Assembly (NCBI GenBank): GCA_038046485.1
Contig: JBBSWA010000026.1
Coordinates: 1-16,697 of the forward strand
Reading direction: 5' to 3'
Source: JBBSWA01 sp038046485
GTDB lineage: Archaea; Nanobdellota; Nanobdellia; Woesearchaeales; SM23-78
Length of the DNA: 16,697 bases
Part shown: positions 1 through 6,974 of the stretch, in pieces
Numbering within the stretch: the stretch's first letter is position 1
Layout of the letters: every line of letters begins with the position of its first letter
The notes under the pieces: model-generated
What the model was told of the DNA's origin: nothing
What the model saw: only the letters and a program-made list of their open reading frames with translations
Databases searched by the model: none
Translations under genes and position numbers: made by a program

Positions 1-1245
1 ACGCGAGATGTGGCTGAGGACTGGATCGGGATGGGAGATGGGTGTCCGTGCAATAATATTGACCAGGGGATTGTTGATAAGCTGACTCCTTTTTCTGGAT
101 CAAAACATAAATGTGCTACCTTTGCTAAAGACTGTGAAACTCAACGATATGATAAATGCATCATGGGAGAAAAAGGTTCTGAAGTTTGTTCGATACCTGG
201 AAGACCGCCTGCTCCTGCATGTAAAGGAGAAGACAAATTCGGAACTCAATGCGACATGATGATGTTAGACTCTAAAACTAGAAATGCCATTCCAGATCCA
301 GACCTTTCCGGATTTAAAGGGGTTTGCAACCGAGCTGAACAATGCGTGCCTCCCTGCGAGTTTTGCCCCTGTTTTTCCACACAAGCACCTGCTTTATGCC
401 AAGACCCTCGCCTCACTCTGCAGTATAAATGCCTTAAAGACGAGGTTAAAAGTCAGGGTGTAAGTTGCTCTGCCCAACAAGGGCTCTGCCAGGCAGGACA
501 CTCCTGCTGCAATGCGGACGAATTGAAAGACAAAGAAAGAGAAAAAGAATCACAGAAAAGTAAGGCCTCCTACAAAACTTGTTTGTATGGGTTAACTATA
601 CAAGAATATGACTTTTGGCAAACTGAGTTAAAGAAGCCAGGCGGTTACGATCCAAACAATAACGAGCTGCAGAGAATACTAACAAAGATAAAGGCTAGTG
701 ATATAAATTCTCTTGACACCATTTGGAACTGCTTACGATATGCGGTTGACGAATGCACAAAGAAATCCAAAAGCGGAGGTTGGGGTGCTTGCCAAGATCT
801 TTTTACTGCCACCCAAAGTGTTCTTAAAGTCAGCGGAGATTATCGCCTGAATATCAAGCCACTAGCAACTACCAGTGGTAAAAAAATTCAATTCAAGCTT
901 TCAGACGAAAACAGTCCGTTCTTCGATCAAAGCGGCAAATATTTTTTCGAAAGCCCTATAGGTTTATGCACTGGAGTAATAGAAACACCTGGAGTTCCTA
1001 TTATCCAGGGGGAGGAATCCTTCCCTAAAGACCTCATGTGCCTGAATGCCGAAGAACTAAAATTCTATTACGGAACTCTATACAGTCAGAATCCTGCATT
1101 AAGAGGAGAGATCACTACTATTGGGGTGAACCAAGCATTTGAAGTTTACTATGTTAATTCTTATTATGAAGGCAGCACTCCAGTACTATGCTTCATATAC
1201 TCCCGGGACCGCACTAAATTTGGTAAGATCAAGTGCAACGAATAA
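1..1245 (+). CDS. Cysteine-rich protein of unknown function, 5' end outside window
   Basis: The frame is open from the first base and no stop precedes the GTG at 10, so the gene very probably starts upstream and only its C-terminal ~414 residues are visible. The visible part has 27 cysteines, densest in the first half (for example GDGCPCNN near the start and a CVPPCEFCPC cluster around residue 115). A charged lysine/glutamate stretch around residues 175-190 follows, then a less Cys-rich C-terminal half. Such density suggests disulfide bonds or metal binding in an exported protein. No transmembrane segment is visible in this part, so any signal or anchor would be in the missing N-terminus. The next gene downstream is also Cys-rich and membrane-anchored but has its own TATA box. 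I recognise no family. Coding status is well supported by length and composition; function is unknown. Confidence 0.8.
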   Translation, partial: TRDVAEDWIGMGDGCPCNNIDQGIVDKLTPFSGSKHKCATFAKDCETQRYDKCIMGEKGSEVCSIPGRPPAPACKGEDKFGTQCDMMMLDSKTRNAIPDPDLSGFKGVCNRAEQCVPPCEFCPCFSTQAPALCQDPRLTLQYKCLKDEVKSQGVSCSAQQGLCQAGHSCCNADELKDKEREKESQKSKASYKTCLYGLTIQEYDFWQTELKKPGGYDPNNNELQRILTKIKASDINSLDTIWNCLRYAVDECTKKSKSGGWGACQDLFTATQSVLKVSGDYRLNIKPLATTSGKKIQFKLSDENSPFFDQSGKYFFESPIGLCTGVIETPGVPIIQGEESFPKDLMCLNAEELKFYYGTLYSQNPALRGEITTIGVNQAFEVYYVNSYYEGSTPVLCFIYSRDRTKFGKIKCNE

Positions 1246-1290
1246 GTTACCCCTGAAAAAAGATCTGCACAACTGAACCCACCATAAACC

Positions 1291-1298
1291 ATATAAAC
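1291..1298 (+). promoter_or_regulatory. TATA box for the 1320 gene
   Basis: ATATAAAC lies centred about 25 nt before the ATG at 1320. That is the archaeal TATA-to-transcription-start distance, so the mRNA may begin at or next to the start codon. A purine stretch, GAGGAG (1312-1317), also sits just before the ATG but is too close for a classical Shine-Dalgarno. Confidence 0.5.
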
Positions 1299-1319
1299 TG
1301 GGTTCTCTGACGAGGAGAA

Positions 1320-2237
1320 ATGAAGAAAGGAGAGACGTCATCCATTCAGTTCTTGATGGGATTGATCTTTGCTATTGGGTTGATGGCTATTGTTGTGTCT
1401 GTTTTTCTGAATAACTATGCGAAGACTCCTGCCAGTGCAGATGCTTTCAAAGCCCTGACAGACAAGATGGACACGATGCGTGGGCAAACCGGACAACCGG
1501 CTGACTTGGTCTTTGAACCCAGTACCCAAGGAGGGAGTTTGGTGCTGTTCTTCAGTGCTGATACTCAAACCCTCATTGATACTGATGAGCAAGGAACTCA
1601 ACGTACCTATGTCAAGCCTTCTATCTGCTCAGCCTCTTGTGTCTGTAACTGCCTCCAGCCCGTATATAATGAGGAGATAAAACAATACCAGTGCACAAAA
1701 CCCTTGTGTAAGAACTATCCTTCAAAATTCATAGATGCAGGATTTTATGATAAGCCCTACCATAACTTTGGCTATGTTGCCAAGAATGCTCTTGGAAAGG
1801 ACACGGCAACGGTTTATCTAGAACCCTACCAAAACAAGGTACTGATCTGCCCCAAAGGGCCCTGTCGGAATGCCAAGTTCGACCGATTATATGCCTTTGA
1901 CCAAGACTTTGCCAATCATCTTCAAGCTTGTTATCAAGGCAATCAGATCCAGTGCAAGGCTGCGCTCCAAGATCTCTCTCGGAGTGTAGATGAAAAATAC
2001 AACGTCCAAATTAACCCCAAAGAAAAAACAAAGCTTACTCTCAAAGGCCCTGAAATAAGTTGGGATTATGAGTTACCTTTCCCTCTTTGCCTAACTCAAG
2101 ATGTTACTCAACCTCTCCAGACCGATTTTACCATTAATTATGATCCTCAAACTTTTCAGCTTACCATTCCTGAAAAAGGCACTTTACAATCCATTCAGAC
2201 TCTAAAAGACCAAGTCTGCTTTGTTTACACTTCTTAA
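1320..2237 (+). CDS. Single-pass membrane protein with Cys-rich exterior domain
   Basis: The 305-residue product has a short cytoplasmic start (MKKGETSS), one hydrophobic segment at about residues 10-30, and a long hydrophilic exterior part. Twelve cysteines include a close cluster, CSASCVCNC, at about residues 98-106. The basic-glycine start followed directly by a membrane helix resembles archaeal type IV pilin-like or minor-pilin N-termini, but no clear prepilin peptidase site or following glutamate can be assigned, so that is only a possibility. The ATG at 1320 is chosen because it follows the TATA box at the leaderless distance and begins the usual MKKG N-terminus. The gene sits between the Cys-rich gene ending at 1245 and four further membrane-protein genes, which suggests one surface assembly. 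No family recognised. Confidence 0.8.
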   Translation: MKKGETSSIQFLMGLIFAIGLMAIVVSVFLNNYAKTPASADAFKALTDKMDTMRGQTGQPADLVFEPSTQGGSLVLFFSADTQTLIDTDEQGTQRTYVKPSICSASCVCNCLQPVYNEEIKQYQCTKPLCKNYPSKFIDAGFYDKPYHNFGYVAKNALGKDTATVYLEPYQNKVLICPKGPCRNAKFDRLYAFDQDFANHLQACYQGNQIQCKAALQDLSRSVDEKYNVQINPKEKTKLTLKGPEISWDYELPFPLCLTQDVTQPLQTDFTINYDPQTFQLTIPEKGTLQSIQTLKDQVCFVYTS

Positions 2238-2244
2238 CCAAAAG

Positions 2245-2253
2245 ACATAAATA
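2245..2253 (+). promoter_or_regulatory. TATA box for the 2276-5308 operon
   Basis: ACATAAATA is centred about 26 nt before the ATG at 2276, inside the 38-nt gap after the previous stop. No Shine-Dalgarno precedes the ATG, so this fits a leaderless operon mRNA. A second A/T-rich run (GTATAAAATA, 2256-2265) lies closer but at the wrong distance. Confidence 0.5.
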
Positions 2254-2275
2254 CCGTATAAAATAAGATCAAACG

Positions 2276-2686
2276 ATGAATACTCGCGCTTCTGTGGCTA
2301 CCACTCGATTCTTAGTTTATACTGTTCTTGGCTGTCTTTTAGGAGGATTGTTTGTTTACCATGGTGTTCGTGTGGTCAATAGTCACCTCATCAAAACTGA
2401 CCTTTATGCGAAAGACACTACCCTACTTGCCGATAGCCTTCGCAGCTTGCCCACAGACACCGATGTTTCCTTAACTTACCCTTATGATTTTAGTGGATAT
2501 ACGCTCACTCAAGAAAAAGGGGTCAGTACTGTCCAATACAAATCTCAAAAAGAAACTACCCAAGGAAAAGCTGATTATTCAGAGAATAAAAATTATTTGT
2601 CCACTTCTATAACACAACAAGAGAAAATTCGATACTTAAAACTACAAGGAAAAATAAACCCACCTATACCCTCAGAGGCATCATGA
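2276..2686 (+). CDS. Small single-pass membrane protein, first of a four-gene overlapping operon
   Basis: The 136-residue protein has one membrane segment at about residues 11-33 and a hydrophilic exterior domain of about 100 residues with a lysine/glutamine/threonine-rich C-terminus. It has one cysteine, inside the membrane segment. Its stop overlaps the next ATG as ATGA, so the two are translationally coupled. Size and layout (short cytoplasmic tip, one helix, about 100 exterior residues) match the next two proteins even though the sequences are not obviously similar. This is typical of sets of minor pilin-like or accessory surface subunits. No family recognised. Confidence 0.75.
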   Translation: MNTRASVATTRFLVYTVLGCLLGGLFVYHGVRVVNSHLIKTDLYAKDTTLLADSLRSLPTDTDVSLTYPYDFSGYTLTQEKGVSTVQYKSQKETTQGKADYSENKNYLSTSITQQEKIRYLKLQGKINPPIPSEAS

Positions 2687-3120
2687 ATAAAAAAGGAGAA
2701 GGCTTTGAAGAAAGTAAGGATACCTTTGAACTCATGATTTCAGTGGTTTTCATACTGGCCATGCTTTTTCTTGCCCGTGAATATTATCCAGTAGACCTTT
2801 ACCAAACTCAAGCTACTTCTGACCCGGAACTCACGTATCAACTCTGGATTGAACGCCTCCTTAATAATTGTTTCACTTATCAAGACCCCCAGACTGGAAG
2901 GATATACCCTTCTGTTCTTGATGCTATTAAACTAGATGAAAAAAATATTAATCAGTGCTTCAATGATCAAGTCCCCTTTGCCGGCCTTCGTATAACGCCT
3001 ATGAATGCTCCTGAATATACCCTTCTCAAAACGAGCTCCCAACAACGCACTGTTCCTGTTTTACTCTACAAAAATCAGTACCTTCAGCCTGCTCAACTCA
3101 CCCTTTACTTACCCTCATGA
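2683..3120 (+). CDS. Small single-pass membrane protein (MNKKGE start)
   Basis: The 145-residue protein begins MNKKGEGFEESKDTFELM, followed by a hydrophobic helix at about residues 17-37 and a hydrophilic exterior domain containing two cysteines (in LLNNCFTY and NQCFND). The lysine-lysine-glycine start with acidic residues before the helix recalls archaeal class III signal sequences processed by prepilin peptidase-like enzymes, but the cleavage site cannot be placed with confidence. It is coupled by ATGA overlaps to both neighbours. Role unknown; subunit of a surface complex by context only. Confidence 0.75.
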   Translation: MNKKGEGFEESKDTFELMISVVFILAMLFLAREYYPVDLYQTQATSDPELTYQLWIERLLNNCFTYQDPQTGRIYPSVLDAIKLDEKNINQCFNDQVPFAGLRITPMNAPEYTLLKTSSQQRTVPVLLYKNQYLQPAQLTLYLPS

Positions 3121-3566
3121 ACTCCAAAGCTCTCGTTGACATTGGAACTACAGAGTGGATCATTGCCACTCTTGTCATCTTAGTTAGTTTATCCCTTTAT
3201 GCAACACAAAGTGCAGAAAGCAAACAAATTCGCTTTGAGTATCACGAACAGGACACTCAAGAGTTGATCCATCAACGAGGACTCTTCACCCTTTTACGCA
3301 CTCCAGTTACCCTTTCAGGGCATGAGGTTACGGTTGCTGAACTTCTTGCTTATCAAGAAATAGATCTTGATTATGCAACTCAACTAAATAGTGTTTTAGG
3401 ACGCTATGTCTCTGGCACTCACCTTATCCTCACCAGTGGATCTCAAATCATCTATGAGTATGGGTCTATAAATACGGATGCTAAACTCATGAGGTATGAA
3501 ACCCAAATCCCTTCCTTCATCAACAAAAAATTGGTTGTGACCTTAGAAAAGGAGCGGGTTTCATGA
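3117..3566 (+). CDS. Small single-pass membrane protein
   Basis: The 149-residue protein has a membrane helix at about residues 12-30 (TEWIIATLVILVSLSLYA), then a soluble exterior domain with no cysteines. Later residues alternate hydrophobic and polar in a beta-like pattern (VTLSGHEVTVAELL, THLILTSGSQIIYEYG). It overlaps the preceding and following genes by ATGA. It is the only member of this operon without Cys. No family recognised. Confidence 0.75.
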   Translation: MNSKALVDIGTTEWIIATLVILVSLSLYATQSAESKQIRFEYHEQDTQELIHQRGLFTLLRTPVTLSGHEVTVAELLAYQEIDLDYATQLNSVLGRYVSGTHLILTSGSQIIYEYGSINTDAKLMRYETQIPSFINKKLVVTLEKERVS

Positions 3567-5308
3567 AAGGTCAGATCCTTACCTGGACTAGCGTAGGGTT
3601 TTTGATCATGAGCGCCATCTTCCTACTGCCTCATTTATACCAAAATTTTATAGCGGACCAGTATCCTGGCGCTACATCCATTACCTTGTTTAAAGCACAT
3701 TATGATGCTCAAGGAAAGCTTACTTTCATCGATCAAGCAGGAATGTATTCCCTTTACGATGTGCTACGCAATTTAGCTTTACAAGGAGGATTTGCTAAAC
3801 CTTCTGAAAATTGTGGTCAGCATTCCTATAATTTATGGAGTACCACTGACCAGACTCAAAATTGCTTTCCTAATGAGCAAGACGCCTTTAAAGCGGTTTA
3901 TCCGCTCTTATTTGACAATTACTTAACTCAAACTCTTTATCCCTATACTAAAGATAATTATAACTATGAATATACTTTTGAACCTGCCATCCAAGTCTTA
4001 GGAAAAGCCAAGAATAACCTTATTACACAAAGTGATTTCAATGGTAAACACTTTGCAGACTATCTGGTAAAACCCTCTTATCGGGCGAGTTACTTTCACT
4101 CTTTGAATGTTTATGAGCGACTCAAACAATGGGCACAAGAAACCATCCAAAACTGTTATGATGATCCTCCTTCCTGTTTGAAAGAAGCGATGGATGCACA
4201 TAATCAACAAGAAGATAAAACACAAATAGATTCGTTCCTCCTTTCTACGGACTGTCAAGATCCTGGTGCTGACTTTATAGAATCGTACGAAAATTGTCGG
4301 CGGACCCAACAAAGAGATTGTCTTTGCGCGATTCAGACCCAACAAAACCTTGAATTCAAAGAAGGCAAAATCATTCTTCAACCTAAGCATATTGAATATG
4401 ACACCACTTTGCCTGTGGCTACGGGAACGTATGCAGGTAATCAAGACCCTGCAAACCGTTTCGTTTATCAAGATCAAACCCTTACTTCCTATAAAGCTGA
4501 ATTTGAAATCAAAAAGGTAAAAACTCCCTTGCTATCTCTCTACAAAGAAAAAAATGGCGATCTTATTTTTATACAAGATCCGAATTATTCAGATGGCACT
4601 CCAGTCCCCTTATGTACGATCAACAAAACAAGGACCAAACTCTGCGCTAATACCACTCATGAAATTCCTTACTATGAACCTGGACATGTTGAATGGAAAA
4701 ATATTACCATCCGTTTTGCCTTGGAACTTACCGATCGAACCCCTTCCTTCCCTGATTATTCAGCCCAAGACAAATCAAGCACCACCATTCAACTCGAGCC
4801 TCCAAATGGAGAGGAACTGAGTGATGGCATCCTCGTGCAATGGGATAAAACCCCTTATGAAGATGGGAAAAAAGATGAGGATGTTGACCACTACCTTCTC
4901 TACTGCTCCCAAGGAGACTTTTCTTCCAAATCAATCGAGCGCATTCCGACGTATGCCTTTACCTTTGATGATCGCAAACAAGTACCTTACTACACTGGAG
5001 AAAAAACCATTCTTGTTAACGTCCTCAAAAAGGTAAGTTCCTCCGGTCCTTATGAAACCACGTTGCAAGGATGCGGCAACGAAGAGATCCATGACGATCC
5101 TAAACTAATTGATTCTCTGTATCAATTGTATGTAACTGTCGTCGACAAGAATGGTAATGAACTCAACGAACTTCCTTCCCCCATTCACGTTTGCCCCAGC
5201 AGTTATTACACGGAACATCCTCCCTTGGTTGATCCTACTGGGGCCTTGACTATTGAATACAATTTCTACCTTTCTTCGATTCGACAAGAATGTTGGCCGA
5301 GAACATAG
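3563..5308 (+). CDS. Large membrane-anchored surface protein with fibronectin III-like C-terminal region
   Basis: The 581-residue protein has an N-terminal membrane helix (about residues 5-26) and a long exterior part. Scattered cysteines (for example SENCGQHSYN, NCYDDPPSCL, CRRTQQRDCLCA) suggest disulfides. From about residue 409 to 540 the pattern (LEPPNGEELSDGILVQWD, then VDHYLLYCS and YQLYVTVVDKNGNE) looks like a fibronectin type III-like beta sandwich, in which such WD and Y-x-L-Y-V strands are common. This is a fold impression, not a family match. It is the last gene of the ATGA-linked operon and probably its largest exposed subunit. The start is fixed by the ATGA overlap. Transcription probably ends in the 5309-5335 gap. 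Confidence 0.8.
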   Translation: MKGQILTWTSVGFLIMSAIFLLPHLYQNFIADQYPGATSITLFKAHYDAQGKLTFIDQAGMYSLYDVLRNLALQGGFAKPSENCGQHSYNLWSTTDQTQNCFPNEQDAFKAVYPLLFDNYLTQTLYPYTKDNYNYEYTFEPAIQVLGKAKNNLITQSDFNGKHFADYLVKPSYRASYFHSLNVYERLKQWAQETIQNCYDDPPSCLKEAMDAHNQQEDKTQIDSFLLSTDCQDPGADFIESYENCRRTQQRDCLCAIQTQQNLEFKEGKIILQPKHIEYDTTLPVATGTYAGNQDPANRFVYQDQTLTSYKAEFEIKKVKTPLLSLYKEKNGDLIFIQDPNYSDGTPVPLCTINKTRTKLCANTTHEIPYYEPGHVEWKNITIRFALELTDRTPSFPDYSAQDKSSTTIQLEPPNGEELSDGILVQWDKTPYEDGKKDEDVDHYLLYCSQGDFSSKSIERIPTYAFTFDDRKQVPYYTGEKTILVNVLKKVSSSGPYETTLQGCGNEEIHDDPKLIDSLYQLYVTVVDKNGNELNELPSPIHVCPSSYYTEHPPLVDPTGALTIEYNFYLSSIRQECWPRT

Positions 5309-5335
5309 TAACCTTATACCTGTATAAGAACAAGC

Positions 5336-5345
5336 TTTTTATATG
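5336..5345 (+). promoter_or_regulatory. TATA box for the cyclase-like gene
   Basis: TTTTTATATG is centred about 25 nt before position 5366, so transcription would begin almost exactly at the first hairpin (5368). The predicted 5' leader is therefore about 90 nt, unusual beside the mostly leaderless genes here. Confidence 0.45.
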
Positions 5346-5367
5346 AGTTCGTACTACACTCCTTATG

Positions 5368-5433
5368 TCAGAATTCCAGAAGAATTCTGAGCACGATCAA
5401 GAACCACTATCCTTGGTTATAGGGGGTTCTTGA
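5368..5433 (+). repeat. Tandem-hairpin element, copy A (probable structured 5' leader)
   Basis: Two hairpins lie in a row. The first is a perfect 9-bp stem, TCAGAATTC (5368-5376) with GAATTCTGA (5382-5390), and a 5-nt loop. The second is a perfect 9-bp stem, TCAAGAACC (5397-5405) with GGTTCTTGA (5425-5433), with an inner CTAT/ATAG pair. The linker is GCACGA. The first stem is identical to copy B at 6811-6831, and the second stem is closely related (AGAACC versus AGGAACC). It sits between the predicted transcription start and the Shine-Dalgarno of the next gene, so it may act as a leader RNA, or it may be a dispersed repeat that happens to lie there. Confidence 0.75.
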
Positions 5434-5446
5434 CGAAACTGATTTA

Positions 5447-5452
5447 GAGGTG
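5447..5452 (+). promoter_or_regulatory. Shine-Dalgarno GAGGTG deciding the start at 5456
   Basis: GAGGTG matches the archaeal anti-Shine-Dalgarno and ends 3 nt before the ATG at 5456. The in-frame GTG at 5450 lies inside this site and is therefore unlikely to be the start. Confidence 0.55.
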
Positions 5453-5455
5453 GGG

Positions 5456-6157
5456 ATGCTCAACGACACTGAACTGGAACATGAACTCGCTAATGCCTTA
5501 CACACACACGATGCCCTTACTTATTTCTGTCTAACCCTTGAACAACTCCGACGAACCATTCCTCGCTTTAGTGCTCAATTTGCCTGGGGCTACAAACCCA
5601 GCTGGCTTGGACGATGCGTTGAACACCTCAATCAAGATCCCTTTCCTGACACCATTAAACCTTTCTCTGTACTCACCCCTCACCTTTCTGAAATCCTCAC
5701 ACAAGAACTTCCGGGTTACGGAAAAAGCCTCTGGGAACTCGACGGCGCCATGTTGATCTCTTCTGAAGGTGTTTTACAACATGCCTTCCTTAGCTATCGA
5801 GTGGACCTTAGCCATCTTGCTCATGAGAAAAAACTTCTAGGTGAACATCTTGCCCAAAAATTCAGGTTTAAACATCAGGTTGCAGATATTGGCACCGGAA
5901 CCATTCGAAGCAAAGCTGTAAGCCACCTTTTCCCCACGGATGGAATGGCTGGAAGGGTCAAGAGCAATGGACTCTGGTACTTGTTCAATCAAGGACAAAC
6001 TGTGCTGTGCAGTTTACCTAGTGAAGAAGAGGGCATGCTTGAAAACCCCTGGAAAAAACAACTCCTTAACTTACGAGAACTTTTGCATCAAGCGCAGGTA
6101 GAAGTGCGATTTAAGGGAGAGATGCGCATCAAAGAGCCGACTTTACATTCTTTCTAA
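5456..6157 (+). CDS. Diadenylate cyclase (DAC/DacZ)-like protein with altered active-site motif
   Basis: The 233-residue protein appears to carry a C-terminal DAC-like domain (about residues 90-185). DGA at 96-98 with the following ISSEGVLQHA strand matches the first DAC signature. GTGTIRSKAV at 146-155 aligns with the second signature (GTRHRAA in active enzymes), followed by a WYLFNQGQ strand where the family has a hydrophobic strand ending in a basic/glycine turn. Known DAC proteins condense two ATP to c-di-AMP, and archaeal DacZ is linked to osmotic homeostasis. Here the RHR triad is replaced (IRS), so activity is doubtful; it could be a divergent enzyme or a binding-only relative. The N-terminal ~90 residues are unrecognised. 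The gene has a hairpin-rich leader and its 3' end overlaps the convergent gene by 4 nt. Assignment rests on motifs only. Confidence 0.45.
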   Translation: MLNDTELEHELANALHTHDALTYFCLTLEQLRRTIPRFSAQFAWGYKPSWLGRCVEHLNQDPFPDTIKPFSVLTPHLSEILTQELPGYGKSLWELDGAMLISSEGVLQHAFLSYRVDLSHLAHEKKLLGEHLAQKFRFKHQVADIGTGTIRSKAVSHLFPTDGMAGRVKSNGLWYLFNQGQTVLCSLPSEEEGMLENPWKKQLLNLRELLHQAQVEVRFKGEMRIKEPTLHSF

Positions 6158-6729
6158 ATCAGCACCAGCATCAATTGACCCATCAAACCAGCTGTCAACA
6201 CCATGACTAGGTTATCATCCAGCACGGAAACAGCATTCTCTGCTAGTTGAGCAGCTAGCGTCATGGGTATGATTAGAAAAGGACTTGGAACTAATAGTAG
6301 GCATGCTGCTGAACTTGCTATGGCTCCTGCTACAAAGTCTTCCCAGGTCTTCTTTAAAAACAAGTGCTTACCCCACTTCATTCGAACTATACCTGCCACT
6401 AAGTCTCCTACCCCCATGCATAATGTTGCTAGACACGCAATTCCAGGGTCCAGAAGAGCAAAGCATACGATAACCCCTAACATGCCTGTTGTTGCCCCAC
6501 AAAACATCAGGTCCTCTTTATCCCGCATGATTCCTTGCAAAAGAGGCCACTTCCACTCCACCCTTAGAAAATCAAAGAGCAGTAAAACTCCCAATAACTC
6601 CACTAAAATTAGCATTACAACCCCAATCCCATATAGTGGTAATGCCCACCAAGAAAACAGCGCCAAGACAATCCAACCCACATGAAGTAACTTACGCTTT
6701 AATTCTCCCTGCTTTGGAATACTCTTCAT
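6154..6729 (-). CDS. CTP-dependent dolichol/phytol kinase-like membrane enzyme (SEC59/VTE5-type)
   Basis: The 191-residue, strongly hydrophobic protein has about six membrane segments. Family signatures are present: RKLLH at residues 12-16, GDLVAGIVRMKWG starting at about 108 (the glycine-aspartate nucleotide/Mg signature), KKTWEDFVAG at about 126-135 (the K-(S/T)-x-E-G-type motif), and AEN...DDN at 163-173 (normally D-D-N-x-x-x-P/L). Such enzymes phosphorylate polyprenols, phytol or related lipids using CTP, or are relatives of phosphatidate cytidylyltransferase. In archaea a role in lipid or glycan-carrier metabolism is likely. I chose the ATG at 6729 because a TATA box (6752-6760) lies about 27 nt upstream. 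The frame stays open to ATG codons at 6783/6780, but those 18 codons cover the promoter. Confidence 0.75.
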   Translation of the reverse strand: MKSIPKQGELKRKLLHVGWIVLALFSWWALPLYGIGVVMLILVELLGVLLLFDFLRVEWKWPLLQGIMRDKEDLMFCGATTGMLGVIVCFALLDPGIACLATLCMGVGDLVAGIVRMKWGKHLFLKKTWEDFVAGAIASSAACLLLVPSPFLIIPMTLAAQLAENAVSVLDDNLVMVLTAGLMGQLMLVLI

Positions 6730-6751
6730 AGAAGTCTTTATTCCCTTTGAG

Positions 6752-6760
6752 CTTATAATT
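6752..6760 (-). promoter_or_regulatory. TATA box for the kinase-like gene
   Basis: On the minus strand this reads AATTATAAG preceded by a run of A, centred about 27 nt before the ATG at 6729. It supports the shorter start and a leaderless message. Confidence 0.5.
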
Positions 6761-6783
6761 TTTCCGTATTTGTTTAGCATCAT

Positions 6784-6831
6784 CAGGAACCATAAAGGTT
6801 CCTGGGGTGATCAGAATTCTTCGAATTCTGA
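6784..6831 (-). repeat. Tandem-hairpin element, copy B (inverted relative to copy A)
   Basis: Read on the minus strand, the first hairpin is TCAGAATTC-GAA-GAATTCTGA (6831-6811), whose 9-bp stem is identical to the first stem of copy A. The second is CAGGAACC (6804-6797) with GGTTCCTG (6791-6784) around a 5-nt loop, related to the second stem of copy A. Copies A and B are about 1.4 kb apart in opposite orientation and enclose the cyclase-like and kinase-like genes. Here the element lies upstream of the TATA box, so it is not in the predicted mRNA. Confidence 0.75.
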
Positions 6832-6849
6832 CACTTCGAAATCCTTAAT

Positions 6850-6943
6850 GTTTAACGATAGGCACTGCGTCCCCGTAGGGGGCTGTCCCCTCGCAACGCG
6901 CTTGAGAATTGTTCGAACGGATTTCGACCCGAGGACGCTAAAC
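6850..6943. repeat. 94-bp GC-rich structured element with imperfect terminal inverted repeats
   Basis: The ends read GTTTAACG (6850-6857) and CGCTAAAC (6936-6943), inverted repeats with one mismatch. Inside, GCGTCC (6867-6872) pairs with GGACGC (6933-6938). CCCC-GTA-GGGG (6871-6881) competes with GGGG...CCCC (6878-6890), and a GTTCGAAC palindrome lies at 6911-6918. The element is clearly more GC-rich than its surroundings and lies in a gene-free gap (6784-6974) next to copy B. It looks like a miniature mobile or structured repeat, or an RNA gene of unknown type. No tRNA fold fits. Confidence 0.5.
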
Positions 6944-6974
6944 AAATACATTTTTTCTATTCAACAGAAGAATC

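Noticed and set aside
3998..4477. 159-codon open frame on the minus strand
   Set aside because: It lies wholly inside the 581-residue gene on the plus strand, has no promoter or ribosome site, and its composition looks like an antisense shadow.
6263..6685. 140-codon open frame on the plus strand opposite the kinase-like gene
   Set aside because: It is the complement of a gene with clear family motifs, and it has no signal of its own and no recognisable domain.
6730..6783. N-terminal extension of the kinase-like protein from the ATG at 6783
   Set aside because: The extension covers a good TATA box at the correct distance from the ATG at 6729, and the family's RKxxH motif normally lies near the N-terminus.
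5368..6831. Repeated GAATTC (EcoRI) sites suggesting cloning linkers
   Set aside because: Each site lies inside a longer perfect stem with matching flanks and a second conserved hairpin, which linkers would not explain.
6863..6940. tRNA-like appearance (GCGTCC/GGACGC closing stem and TTCGAA loops)
   Set aside because: Neither strand gives a proper T arm: the residues around TTCGAAC do not form the required G53-C61 pair, the usual U8 is missing, and no anticodon arm fits. It is kept as a structured repeat only.
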